The notes beneath the pieces are model-generated. The model ran no database searches and was not told where the DNA came from. It worked only from the letters and a program-made list of their open reading frames with translations. A stretch of 52,840 nucleotides of DNA from Propionivibrio dicarboxylicus (GTDB lineage: Bacteria; Pseudomonadota; Gammaproteobacteria; Burkholderiales; Rhodocyclaceae). The stretch is from the NCBI GenBank assembly GCA_945902805.1, contig CAMDMZ010000032.1:1-52840 (forward strand). The letters run 5' to 3'. Of this stretch, positions 8,379 through 16,829 are shown piece by piece (the first letter of the stretch is position 1; every line of letters starts with the position of its first letter). The position numbers and the translations under genes were made by a program.

Positions 8379-9773
8379 TCAAAGCTCTGCTGCCGACACC
8401 GTCTTCTGCGCCCAGTTCAGAGCTTCCAGCACCGCGTGCGAGACCGCCTCATCACTGACGCCGCAACGGTCCGCCGCCTGCGCGATGACGTCCGGATCGC
8501 CGGATTCCACGGCGATTGCCAGTTGCAGAATGTCGCCCAGATCGCCGCCCTGCCCCAGCAGCGCCTGGGTCACGGATTCGGGCAGCGCTATCTGACGCAG
8601 CATCTCCTCCATCCTCTGCCCCATCAGACGATCGAGCAGCGAAAACAGGCCGGTCATGAACAACTGGTCGGCCACCGCCGGCACCCGCCCCTGCCCGGTC
8701 AAGCCTTCCATAAAGCGGCCGCGAGTCAGCGCTCTTTCCGTCAACACCCGTTCGCGGTAACTCGGATTCAGCGTGTCGAAGAGCAGCAGCGAGAGCCAGC
8801 GAAAGGTCTTGTCGCGTCCCAATGTGATCAGCCCCTGGCTGATTGATGTCACCTCGCGCAGCAAGCCCATGGCCGCCGAATTAACGTAGCGCAGCAGCTT
8901 GAAGCTGAGGATCGGCTCGGTCTTCAGTCCCTCGGCGATCAGCGTCAACTCGACACCGCTGCGCACCTGGTTCAGCAGTTCGATGATGCGAATCCGGTTG
9001 ATATCGCTCTTGCGCGCCGCCCAGTTTTCGTGACTGGAGACAAAGCCGCCCTGAAATAGGTCGAACCCCGAGCGAAAGCAAAGACTGAACTCGTCGTTGC
9101 TCTGCAGCTCACGGGCGATCAGTTGCACCGGCGGCGCATCCGACGCCCGCTGCGTGCGCAGACGCGTTGCCAGCGCGCGCAACTCAAGGCCATCGAAGGC
9201 GCTCGCCTCGACCTGAATGAAATCGCTTTGCGCCAACAGCGACTGCAACCCCGGCAGATCCTGACGCAGCAACCAGCCATGGCGCACGCCCTGAGTGCGC
9301 AGCGCGGCCAACCGGGTTTCGACCGTCACTGGATCAAGCGGAAACTCGGACCGCAGATCGAGCAGCAGCACGGTATGTGCCGCCGGCAACTGGTCGATCA
9401 ACGGGTTGTCGAGCGAGAGTGGCGACAAGCGGACAAAGACCAGTCGTTGCTCAGCCAGACCATCGACATCGCCACTGACGATGCTGTGCAGCAGGGCATC
9501 GTCGTAGCTGCGCTGCACGGCCGGATTACGCGCCGACAGGCGCGCTTCGAGCTTGCGCTTGAGCACAAACTCGTAACCGGCGATTCGTTCCTTGCGATCC
9601 AGGATGGCCTCGCGATGCACGAAAGAACGCGTGCCATCGCTCGCCCTGGCTGTCGCCGTTTTCATAGGTGACGCTGGCGATGCCGGTGTCGGTGGCACGG
9701 CTGACGCCACGGCGCGCGCCGCCTCCGCGTTGTCCTCGGCGCCATCGAACCAGCGCTTCAAAAAACCAAACAT
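8379..9773 (-). CDS. HDOD-domain signalling protein with EAL-like N-domain
   Basis: The 464-residue protein has a Pro/Ala-rich start (about 15-45), a degenerate EAL-like region (about 50-250, opening FVHREAILDRKERIAGYEF) and a C-terminal HDOD domain (about 265-400). The HDOD part shows LTLIAEGLKTEPILSFKLLR and YVNSAAMGL, then ITLGRDKTFRWLSLLLF. This architecture matches YuxH/CdgS-type EAL-HDOD proteins. The EAL-like part lacks an E-A-L and most metal ligands, so phosphodiesterase activity is unlikely; a binding or scaffolding role is more plausible. It is transcribed divergently from the kinase cluster with about 176 bases between starts, and probably belongs to the same signalling island. 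Confidence 0.85.
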   Translation of the reverse strand: MFGFLKRWFDGAEDNAEAARAVASAVPPTPASPASPMKTATARASDGTRSFVHREAILDRKERIAGYEFVLKRKLEARLSARNPAVQRSYDDALLHSIVSGDVDGLAEQRLVFVRLSPLSLDNPLIDQLPAAHTVLLLDLRSEFPLDPVTVETRLAALRTQGVRHGWLLRQDLPGLQSLLAQSDFIQVEASAFDGLELRALATRLRTQRASDAPPVQLIARELQSNDEFSLCFRSGFDLFQGGFVSSHENWAARKSDINRIRIIELLNQVRSGVELTLIAEGLKTEPILSFKLLRYVNSAAMGLLREVTSISQGLITLGRDKTFRWLSLLLFDTLNPSYRERVLTERALTRGRFMEGLTGQGRVPAVADQLFMTGLFSLLDRLMGQRMEEMLRQIALPESVTQALLGQGGDLGDILQLAIAVESGDPDVIAQAADRCGVSDEAVSHAVLEALNWAQKTVSAAEL

Positions 9774-9949
9774 CAGTCAGCTCGCGGGGTTAGGTTGATT
9801 GATAGGTTGAATGAATACTGCGTCATACGGACATTATGATCGAACTCCACGCTTGAACTAGACTACAGATTGGTGCGATAAGAAATCCCCTGCCAAGCTC
9901 GGCTCCGCTAGACTGAGATGAGCTTTCGATTGAACGAGGATCGCAGAAC

Positions 9950-12900
9950 GTGAGATTCGACATCCCGACCCTGATGCAGATGCTGATTCTGCTGACGGCA
10001 CTTCTCAGCCTGAGCACGGCACTGGTCTCACGTAGCGTCGGCGCTGGCCTTCTGCGCCCGTGGTGGATCGCCCTTCTACTGCTCGACATCAGCTATATCG
10101 GCTATGCCTTGCGTGGCATCGCGCCGGACTGGCTTTCCATCGTCGTCGCCAATGTCACGATCAGCGCTGCCTACGCGCTAATGGCCGTCGCCGTTGCCAA
10201 CTTCAATGGCACGACGGTGCGCCGCACGCTGCTGGTTGCCCCGGCAGTGGCCGTGCTGTGCCTCTTCCCCTGGATCATCGACCGGCAGGATTTGCGCAAC
10301 ATTGCTTCGTCCGTCATCCATGGCGGCCAACTGGTGCTGGTTCTGCTGATTCTCTACCGCCACGATGCCCCGGAAAGTGGCCGACGCGGGCGCGGCCAGA
10401 TCCTGTTCGCCGTGGCGATCGCCGCCAGTGCGGCCATCTTGCTTTTCCGCCTGGTGCAAGCCGCGATCAGCGGGCCGGAATCCGTCGCATTCGGCATCAA
10501 GGATCAGCATCCGTACCAGGTGCTGATCATGGTGGCTTCTATCCTTGCCGTGATGGCGGCCTCGATCGGCTTCATCCTGATGGTGCTGGAGCGCGCCGTC
10601 CGCACCGCCGGCGAGCAAACCATCCTGCTCGGCGCCATCCTCGACAGCGTGACCGAATCCATCATCATGTTTGATCGCGATGGGAAGGTACTGCAAACCA
10701 ATAGCGTCGGTGCCCAACGTTTTCATGCCACCCCGGAAACTCTGGTCGGCAAACGGCTGGATCAAATCGCGCCGCCGGACATCGCTGCCACCCGCTTGGC
10801 GGCCATACAGCACGTGAGTACCAGCGGCCAGCCCGCCGAACTCCTCGACGAACGCGAAGGACGCAGCTACCAGATCAACTTTTATCCGGTTCGTGGCCGC
10901 AGCGGCGGTGCCGTCCGCCATGTCGTCACCTATGCCGAAGATATCACCGACAACGTTCAAGCCGAACGCCACCTGTCCTTCCTCACCCAGCGCTCGCTCT
11001 TCCTGCTCGAACTGCCACGTCTGGCTGAAAATCTGGACGACGCCACGCTGATGCAGCGTGGCCTGGAAATGGCCGAAGAGCTCACCGACAGCGTCATTTC
11101 CTTCATCCACTTTGTCAATGAGAACGAGGAAACCATCGAACTCATCACCTGGTCGCGACGCACGCTGGAAAGTTACTGCCATGCCGTTTTCGACCGTCAC
11201 TACCCGGTCAGCCAGGCAGGTATCTGGGCCGAAGCCTTGCGCCAGCGCCAGCCGGTGGTATTCAACGATTACGCCAGCGCCAGCAACAAACGCGGCCTGC
11301 CAGAGGGGCATGCCCACTTGCAGCGCCTGATTTCCGTGCCCGTCATCGAACACGGCAACGTCGTCATGCTGGCCGGAATCGGCAACAAGCCAAGCAACTA
11401 TTCGCAGCAGGATATCGAGACCCTGCAACTCATCGCCAACGACATCTGGCGCCTGGTGCAGCGCAAACGCAGCCTGGACAAGATCAGTCGTTTCAGCAGC
11501 ATGATCGAACGCTCGCTGAACGAAATTTTCAGTTTCGATGCCGAGAGTCTGAAGTTCCTCGACGCCAATCGTGGCGCACTGGAAAACATCGGCTACCCGA
11601 TTGATGAACTGCGCCAGATGACCCCGCTCGACATCAAGCCCGACATCAGCGCCCAAGCGTTTGACGAACTGCTCTTGCCGCTGCGCAACGGCGACGTGCC
11701 GCTGCTTCAATTCACCACCCGCCACCAGCGCAAGGATGGCAGCAGCTACCCGGTCGAAATCCATCTCGAAATGACCGATGAAGCGCACCCGATATTCGTC
11801 GCCGTAGCGCGTGATATCAGCGAGCGCATCAACAACGAACACGATCTCAAACTCGCGCTGCAGGTCATCGAAGCCAGCCCGATGGTCAGCTTCCGCTGGC
11901 GCGCAACTGACGATTGGCCGGTGGACTATGTTTCCAGCAACATCACCCGCTGGGGTTATAGCGTCGATCAGATGGTCGCCGGCACCCCCCGCTACAGCGA
12001 CATCATCCATCCCGACGACCTTACGCGTGCGATCGACGAAGTGACCCGCCATATAACGGCTGGCACCGACAGCTTTACCCAGGAATATCGGGTCCGCGCG
12101 GCTGATGCGCATTATTTCTGGGTCGAGGACCACACGCGCATCCTGCGCCGGACGGATGGCACACCCGAGTTTTTCGAAGGCGTTGTCAATGACATCGACG
12201 CCAAGAAATGTAGCGAGCTGGCCCTCGCCGCCAATCTCGAACAACAGCAACAGCTCAACAAAAAGCTCGAAGAAGCCCACAACCAGTTGCTGCAAGCCGA
12301 AAAAATGGCCTCGATCGGCCAACTGGCGGCCGGCGTGGCGCATGAGCTCAACAATCCGATCGGCTTCGTCCATTCCAATCTCGGCACCCTGGAAGGCTAT
12401 CTGCGCGACATCTTCCAGATCACCGACACGGTCGACCTGGCCGCCGCAACGGCGACCCATCCGGCGGATTTCGCGCCAATCGAAAAGCTCATGCAGGAAA
12501 AGGAATTTGCCTACATCAAGAGCGACACCGTCCAACTGATGGCCGAATCGAAAGACGGTCTGGCCCGTGTGCGCAAGATTGTCCAGGATCTGAAGGACTT
12601 TTCGCGGCCGGGTGAGACCGATTGGCAATGGACCAACCTGCACCAAGGACTGGACTCAACCCTCAATATCGTCTGGAACGAGCTCAAGTACAAATGCACG
12701 GTCGTCAAGCACTACGCGCCGGATCTGCCCCAGATCAATTGCCTCGCATCGCAATTGAACCAGGTCTTCATGAATCTGCTGCTCAATGCCGCCCATGCCA
12801 TTCAAACCACCGGCGTGATCACCATCGCCACCGAGCGCGACGGCGACAGTGCCGTCCGCATCCGGATCAGTGACAACGGCGCAGGAATTCCGCCGGAAAA

Positions 12901-13114
12901 TCTGAAACGCATCTTCGAGCCTTTCTTCACCACCAAGCCCATCGGCAAAGGCACCGGCCTGGGCTTATCGATTGCCTGGGGCATCGTCGCCAAGCACCAC
13001 GGACGCATCGAGGTCACCAGCACGGTCGGCCAAGGCACCACTTTCGAATTGACGCTACCCACCAACCCCAGCGACCAAAACGGAGAACCAAACCATGCCG
13101 ACACGAGCACCTGA
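9950..13114 (+). CDS. Membrane sensor histidine kinase, PAS-GAF-PAS-PAS
   Basis: The 1054-residue protein has an N-terminal block of about six or seven membrane helices (1-220). Then come a PAS domain (about 227-340), a GAF domain (about 347-507), two more PAS domains (about 510-630 and 630-760) and a short coiled coil. The kinase core follows: phospho-acceptor His at about 798 in GVAHELNNPIGF and a HATPase domain with DNGAGIPPENLKRIF and GTGLGLSIAWG. The GTG start at 9950 has GAGGA about nine bases upstream. The core is nearly the same as in the three kinases that follow, pointing to duplication. No receiver or output domain is fused. The stop is followed at once by a dispersed repeat copy. 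The signal sensed is unknown. Confidence 0.92.
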   Translation: MRFDIPTLMQMLILLTALLSLSTALVSRSVGAGLLRPWWIALLLLDISYIGYALRGIAPDWLSIVVANVTISAAYALMAVAVANFNGTTVRRTLLVAPAVAVLCLFPWIIDRQDLRNIASSVIHGGQLVLVLLILYRHDAPESGRRGRGQILFAVAIAASAAILLFRLVQAAISGPESVAFGIKDQHPYQVLIMVASILAVMAASIGFILMVLERAVRTAGEQTILLGAILDSVTESIIMFDRDGKVLQTNSVGAQRFHATPETLVGKRLDQIAPPDIAATRLAAIQHVSTSGQPAELLDEREGRSYQINFYPVRGRSGGAVRHVVTYAEDITDNVQAERHLSFLTQRSLFLLELPRLAENLDDATLMQRGLEMAEELTDSVISFIHFVNENEETIELITWSRRTLESYCHAVFDRHYPVSQAGIWAEALRQRQPVVFNDYASASNKRGLPEGHAHLQRLISVPVIEHGNVVMLAGIGNKPSNYSQQDIETLQLIANDIWRLVQRKRSLDKISRFSSMIERSLNEIFSFDAESLKFLDANRGALENIGYPIDELRQMTPLDIKPDISAQAFDELLLPLRNGDVPLLQFTTRHQRKDGSSYPVEIHLEMTDEAHPIFVAVARDISERINNEHDLKLALQVIEASPMVSFRWRATDDWPVDYVSSNITRWGYSVDQMVAGTPRYSDIIHPDDLTRAIDEVTRHITAGTDSFTQEYRVRAADAHYFWVEDHTRILRRTDGTPEFFEGVVNDIDAKKCSELALAANLEQQQQLNKKLEEAHNQLLQAEKMASIGQLAAGVAHELNNPIGFVHSNLGTLEGYLRDIFQITDTVDLAAATATHPADFAPIEKLMQEKEFAYIKSDTVQLMAESKDGLARVRKIVQDLKDFSRPGETDWQWTNLHQGLDSTLNIVWNELKYKCTVVKHYAPDLPQINCLASQLNQVFMNLLLNAAHAIQTTGVITIATERDGDSAVRIRISDNGAGIPPENLKRIFEPFFTTKPIGKGTGLGLSIAWGIVAKHHGRIEVTSTVGQGTTFELTLPTNPSDQNGEPNHADTST

Positions 13115-13140
13115 CAATAAGTCGGTGCTGGCGAGACGGC
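13113..13140 (-). repeat. Dispersed repeat copy between two kinase genes
   Basis: It matches the core at 23 of 24 positions and is inverted relative to the genes. It begins within the stop codon of the upstream kinase gene. Confidence 0.9.
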
Positions 13141-13155
13141 GCCCGCCGCATTCAT

Positions 13156-13177
13156 GGAGGCACTTTTTAATGCCTCC
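13156..13177. repeat. Inverted repeat before the receiver-kinase gene
   Basis: GGAGGCA and TGCCTCC form a seven-pair stem with loop CTTTTTAA. It lies 14 bases upstream of the Shine-Dalgarno site (AAGGA, about 13191) of the next gene. The T-run is in the loop, so it does not look like a terminator. It may be a leader structure. Confidence 0.5.
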
Positions 13178-13204
13178 CGATTTCATTGCAAGGATTTGTC
13201 AGCC

Positions 13205-14590
13205 ATGACAAGCACCACCGCGCTCCCGGAGAGCAGGCAAGCTACCATCCTGATCGTCGATGACACTCGGATCAACCTGATGATGGTCAACGAGATGCTG
13301 CACAAACACTACACGGTGTTGCAGGCAGCTTCCGGCAAGGATGCCCTTGAAATCGTCGCCCGGACGCCGCCGGACCTGATCCTGCTGGACGTGATGATGC
13401 CGGTCATGGACGGTTATGAGGTCTTGAAGCATTTACGCGACTCGCCGGTGGCACGCGACATTCCCGTGATCTTCGTCACCGCCATGAACAACGAGACCGA
13501 CGAGCAGAAAGGGCTCGCCCTCGGCGCTGTGGATTACATGACCAAGCCCTTGCGACCGGCGATTCTGCTGTCCCGCGTGCGCAATCACCTCGAACTTAAA
13601 TTCGGCCGCGATGCCATGCGCAAGCAGAATGAAGTTCTCGATCTGCGCGTCCGCGAGCGTACCCAGGCGCTGCTCCACGAACGCCAGCAACTCGCCGATG
13701 CGCTGGCCTATCAACGCCAGATCAATAAGAAATTGGAAGATGCCCAGAACCAGTTGCTGCAATCCGAAAAAATGGCCTCGCTGGGCCAGCTCGCCGCCGG
13801 CGTGGCCCATGAACTGAATAACCCGATCGGCTTTGTCCATTCCAATCTCGGCACGCTCGAACGCTATCTGAACGATATTTTCGCCATTACCACCGCCTGC
13901 GAAACGGCTGCCGCCCAGGCCACTCATCCGGCCGATTTCGCCGCCGTGGAGCGTTTGCGGCAAGACAAGGATTTCGACTTCATCAAGCAAGACATCTACC
14001 AGCTCATGAGCGAATCCAAGGAAGGGCTCACCCGGGTGCGAAAAATCGTCCAGGATCTCAAGGACTTTTCCCACGTCGGCGACACCAACTGGAAATGGGC
14101 CAACCTGCAGACCGAACTGGACTCGACGCTCAACATCGTCTGGAACGAGCTCAAATACAAATGCACCGTAATCAAACACTACGCGCCCGACCTGCCACAG
14201 ATCCGCTGCCTGCCGTCGCAACTCAATCAAGTCTTCATGAACCTGCTGGTTAACGCGGCGCAAGCCATCGAGGAAAAAGGCAACATCACCATCAGCACCG
14301 ACGTGCTCAACAAGGACTCGATCCGGATACAAATCAACGATACCGGCAGCGGCATCCCGGCCGAAAATCTCACGCGCATTTTCGATCCCTTCTTCACCAC
14401 CAAGCCGATTGGCAAGGGGACCGGGCTCGGTCTGTCGATCTCCTACGGCATCATCGACAAACATCGCGGCCACATCGACGTCAGCAGTGTCGTCGGCCAG
14501 GGCACCCGCTTCACCATCACCTTGCCCATCGACGGAAAACAGGACGACACGCCGGACGCCGGCGGCGAGTCTGCCCCGGCGGCCGCATGA
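13205..14590 (+). CDS. Receiver-histidine kinase hybrid
   Basis: The 461-residue product opens with a receiver domain (about 14-130): ILIVDDTRINLMMV, phospho-acceptor Asp in LILLDVMMPVMDGYEVL, and the Lys of DYMTKPLRP. A coiled-coil linker and a kinase core follow, with His in GVAHELNNPIGFVHSN and ATPase motifs NDTGSGIPAENLTRIF and GTGLGLSISYG. It has no membrane segment, so it is probably a cytosolic relay kinase whose activity is set by phosphorylation of its own receiver. The ATG at 13205 is preferred over 13154 because AAGGA lies about nine bases upstream and the receiver begins soon after. The kinase half is very close to the neighbouring kinases, suggesting tandem duplication with exchange of sensor domains. 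Confidence 0.92.
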   Translation: MTSTTALPESRQATILIVDDTRINLMMVNEMLHKHYTVLQAASGKDALEIVARTPPDLILLDVMMPVMDGYEVLKHLRDSPVARDIPVIFVTAMNNETDEQKGLALGAVDYMTKPLRPAILLSRVRNHLELKFGRDAMRKQNEVLDLRVRERTQALLHERQQLADALAYQRQINKKLEDAQNQLLQSEKMASLGQLAAGVAHELNNPIGFVHSNLGTLERYLNDIFAITTACETAAAQATHPADFAAVERLRQDKDFDFIKQDIYQLMSESKEGLTRVRKIVQDLKDFSHVGDTNWKWANLQTELDSTLNIVWNELKYKCTVIKHYAPDLPQIRCLPSQLNQVFMNLLVNAAQAIEEKGNITISTDVLNKDSIRIQINDTGSGIPAENLTRIFDPFFTTKPIGKGTGLGLSISYGIIDKHRGHIDVSSVVGQGTRFTITLPIDGKQDDTPDAGGESAPAAA

Positions 14591-14598
14591 GATAAACC

Positions 14599-16821
14599 AT
14601 GTTTCCCGCACTCTCCACCTCCGTCAAACAGTGGCTGTTGCTTGGTTTGGCCTTGCTCCTGCTCGGCGCGCAAATGGCCAACGACTCGTTGAACACCCGC
14701 CGCCTGATCGAGAACGAAGCCGCCGCCCGGCTGGAAAACCACAGCCTGGTCTTGCTAGAAGAACTGGAGCGTCGTTTGCACTCGATCAGCCAGACGCTCA
14801 AGCACTTGCGCGGCGATCCGTTCCACGAATTGGCCAACAAGGATCGCGGCGTCAGTTTTTCCAAGCGACTGGGCACTCTAGTCGATACCCTGGAAGGCGT
14901 GCGGACCTTGCTGTTACTGGATGCTGAGGGCAACACCCTGGCGGCCAACCGCATAGAGTTGCTCGGTAAAAACTTCGCCTATCGCGAATATTTCAAGAAC
15001 TTCAAGGAACGCCCGCTGCCCGACCGAATGTATATCAGCGAACCGTTCACCACCATCCTGAATGTCTACACCGTCAATCTGGTACGCCCGATCTATGGTC
15101 CGCAAGGCGAATTCGCCGGTATCGTCTCAGCGACTATTGACGCCGATGGCCTGGCCGTACTATTGAAATCACTCCACGCCAGCAAAGACACGCGGCTCTC
15201 GATCGTCCATGGTAGCGGTGCGCTGTTGAAACTGGTGCCGGAACGCATCGACGTCCCGCCCGGCACGCGGGTCGACAAACCCGGCAGTTTTTTCACCCGC
15301 CACTGGGCAAGCGGCCAACCAGCCAGCTTGATGTTTGGTACCTCGGGGACCACCAATACCGAAAGCATCATCTCGATGCGAACCATCGATTCGGCGACCC
15401 AGCAAATGAACACCGCACTGGTGGTCGCCGCTGCCCGGGATCGCGCCGTTATCCTGGCCCCGTGGCACCAATTGCGCAATCAACGCATTGCCCTCTTCCT
15501 CGTAATTGCCGCCGTGACCGCGCTGGCGCTGTCGATCTATCAAAAACGCCAGCGCCGTTTTGAGCGCCTGCTCCAGGAAAAAGAAGACCAGCGCCAGCGC
15601 TCGATCCTGACGCTGCAGCGCTTCATCGACCAGCTGCCTGGCACCGCCTATGTCAAGGATGCCAACTCCGTTACGCTGATGGCCAACCACGGCTTCAAGA
15701 CCCTGCTCGGCATGGACCCGGAGCCGATGATCGGCAAGACGACACCTGAACTGTTCCCCGGCGAATTCGGCGTCAAGATTGCCGCCGACGACCGCCAGGT
15801 GCTGGACAGCGGCGTGACAACCATGATCGAAGAAAGCTTCAACGGCCGCGATTACGAATCGACCAAATTCGTCATCGATACCGGCGACGGCGAGCTGCAA
15901 CTCGGCGGCATGACGCTCGACATTACCCCGCGCAAGGTCGCCGAACGCGCCGTGGCAACGCAAATGCTGGCACTGCAAGAACTGAACAAGAAGCTCGAAG
16001 AGGCCACCAACCAGTTGTTGCAATCGGAAAAGATGGCCTCGCTTGGTCAGCTTGCGGCGGGCGTGGCCCACGAGCTGAACAATCCGATCGGCTTCGTTTT
16101 TTCCAATCTCGGCACGCTTGAAACCTATCTCCACGACATCTTTGAAGTCGCCCGGGTGTGCGAGCAAGCCATCGAACGCAGCAGCGCCCCGGCCGATATC
16201 GCGGCGATTCAGGAGCTCAAGCAAAGCAAGGATTTCGACTACATCCGCAACGATGTGTTCGCCCTGATGAGGGAATCACAAGACGGCCTGGCGCGGGTGA
16301 AAAAGATCGTCCAGGACCTCAAGGATTTCTCCCGCCCCGGCGAAAGCGAATGGCAGTGGGCTGATCTCCACGCCGGGCTCGATTCCACGCTCAACATCGT
16401 CGCGAACGAACTCAAGTACAAATGCACGGTGACAAAAACCTATGGCGACCTGCCGCCGGTGCATTGCCTGCTGGCACAACTCAACCAGGTCTTCATGAAC
16501 CTGCTGGTCAACGCCAGCCACGCGATTACCGACAAGGGCGAAATCACCATCCACACCGGCCGCCAGGGCGACGAGGTGTTTATCGCCATCAGTGATACCG
16601 GCAGCGGCATCCCGCCCGAGAATATCCATCGCATCTTCGAGCCCTTCTTTACCACCAAACCGGTGGGCAAAGGTACCGGCCTGGGCTTGTCGATCGTCTA
16701 TGGCATCATCCAGAAACACCACGGGCGAATCGATGTCGCCAGCGAATTGGGCAAAGGCTCGACATTCACCATCTGGCTACCGATCGAGGCCAGCGCCGTC
16801 CCGCCAGCACCGACTTTTTGA
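14599..16821 (+). CDS. Cache-PAS sensor histidine kinase
   Basis: The 740-residue protein has a membrane helix at about 10-28 (WLLLGLALLLLGAQ), a periplasmic Cache-type sensor (about 40-290) and a second helix at about 296-315 (ALFLVIAAVTALALSIY). A PAS domain (about 340-455) precedes the kinase core: EKMASLGQLAAGVAHELNNP, then SDTGSGIPPENIHRIF and GTGLGLSIVYG. Cache domains usually bind small ligands outside the inner membrane; the ligand here is unknown. It starts eight bases after the previous stop, so it is probably in the same operon. The last eight residues (AVPPAPTF) and the stop codon lie within a dispersed repeat copy, which also supplies GAGG, the ribosome-binding site of the next gene. 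Confidence 0.93.
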   Translation: MFPALSTSVKQWLLLGLALLLLGAQMANDSLNTRRLIENEAAARLENHSLVLLEELERRLHSISQTLKHLRGDPFHELANKDRGVSFSKRLGTLVDTLEGVRTLLLLDAEGNTLAANRIELLGKNFAYREYFKNFKERPLPDRMYISEPFTTILNVYTVNLVRPIYGPQGEFAGIVSATIDADGLAVLLKSLHASKDTRLSIVHGSGALLKLVPERIDVPPGTRVDKPGSFFTRHWASGQPASLMFGTSGTTNTESIISMRTIDSATQQMNTALVVAAARDRAVILAPWHQLRNQRIALFLVIAAVTALALSIYQKRQRRFERLLQEKEDQRQRSILTLQRFIDQLPGTAYVKDANSVTLMANHGFKTLLGMDPEPMIGKTTPELFPGEFGVKIAADDRQVLDSGVTTMIEESFNGRDYESTKFVIDTGDGELQLGGMTLDITPRKVAERAVATQMLALQELNKKLEEATNQLLQSEKMASLGQLAAGVAHELNNPIGFVFSNLGTLETYLHDIFEVARVCEQAIERSSAPADIAAIQELKQSKDFDYIRNDVFALMRESQDGLARVKKIVQDLKDFSRPGESEWQWADLHAGLDSTLNIVANELKYKCTVTKTYGDLPPVHCLLAQLNQVFMNLLVNASHAITDKGEITIHTGRQGDEVFIAISDTGSGIPPENIHRIFEPFFTTKPVGKGTGLGLSIVYGIIQKHHGRIDVASELGKGSTFTIWLPIEASAVPPAPTF

Positions 16822-16822
16822 G
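16795..16822 (+). repeat. Dispersed repeat copy at the kinase/HD-GYP junction
   Basis: It matches the core at 23 of 24 positions. It encodes the last residues and stop (TGA 16819-16821) of the kinase; its end GAGG (16820-16823) is the Shine-Dalgarno site of the HD-GYP gene. Confidence 0.92.
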
Positions 16823-16829
16823 GTTTCAC

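Noticed and set aside
9853-9882. TTGAAC and GATAAG as a promoter for the first kinase gene
   Set aside because: An 18-base spacer and a poor -10 match make it too weak to list as a feature.
10038-10051. GTCGGCGCTGGC in the first kinase as a further repeat copy
   Set aside because: Only 12 bases match; this is expected by chance at this GC content.
10178-12646. A minus-strand open frame of over 800 codons opposite the first kinase
   Set aside because: It mirrors the PAS/GAF/kinase coding strand with no domain of its own. Similar mirrors at 13433-14611, 15169-16224, 19461-20408, 20419-21435 and 35791-36750 were also left out.
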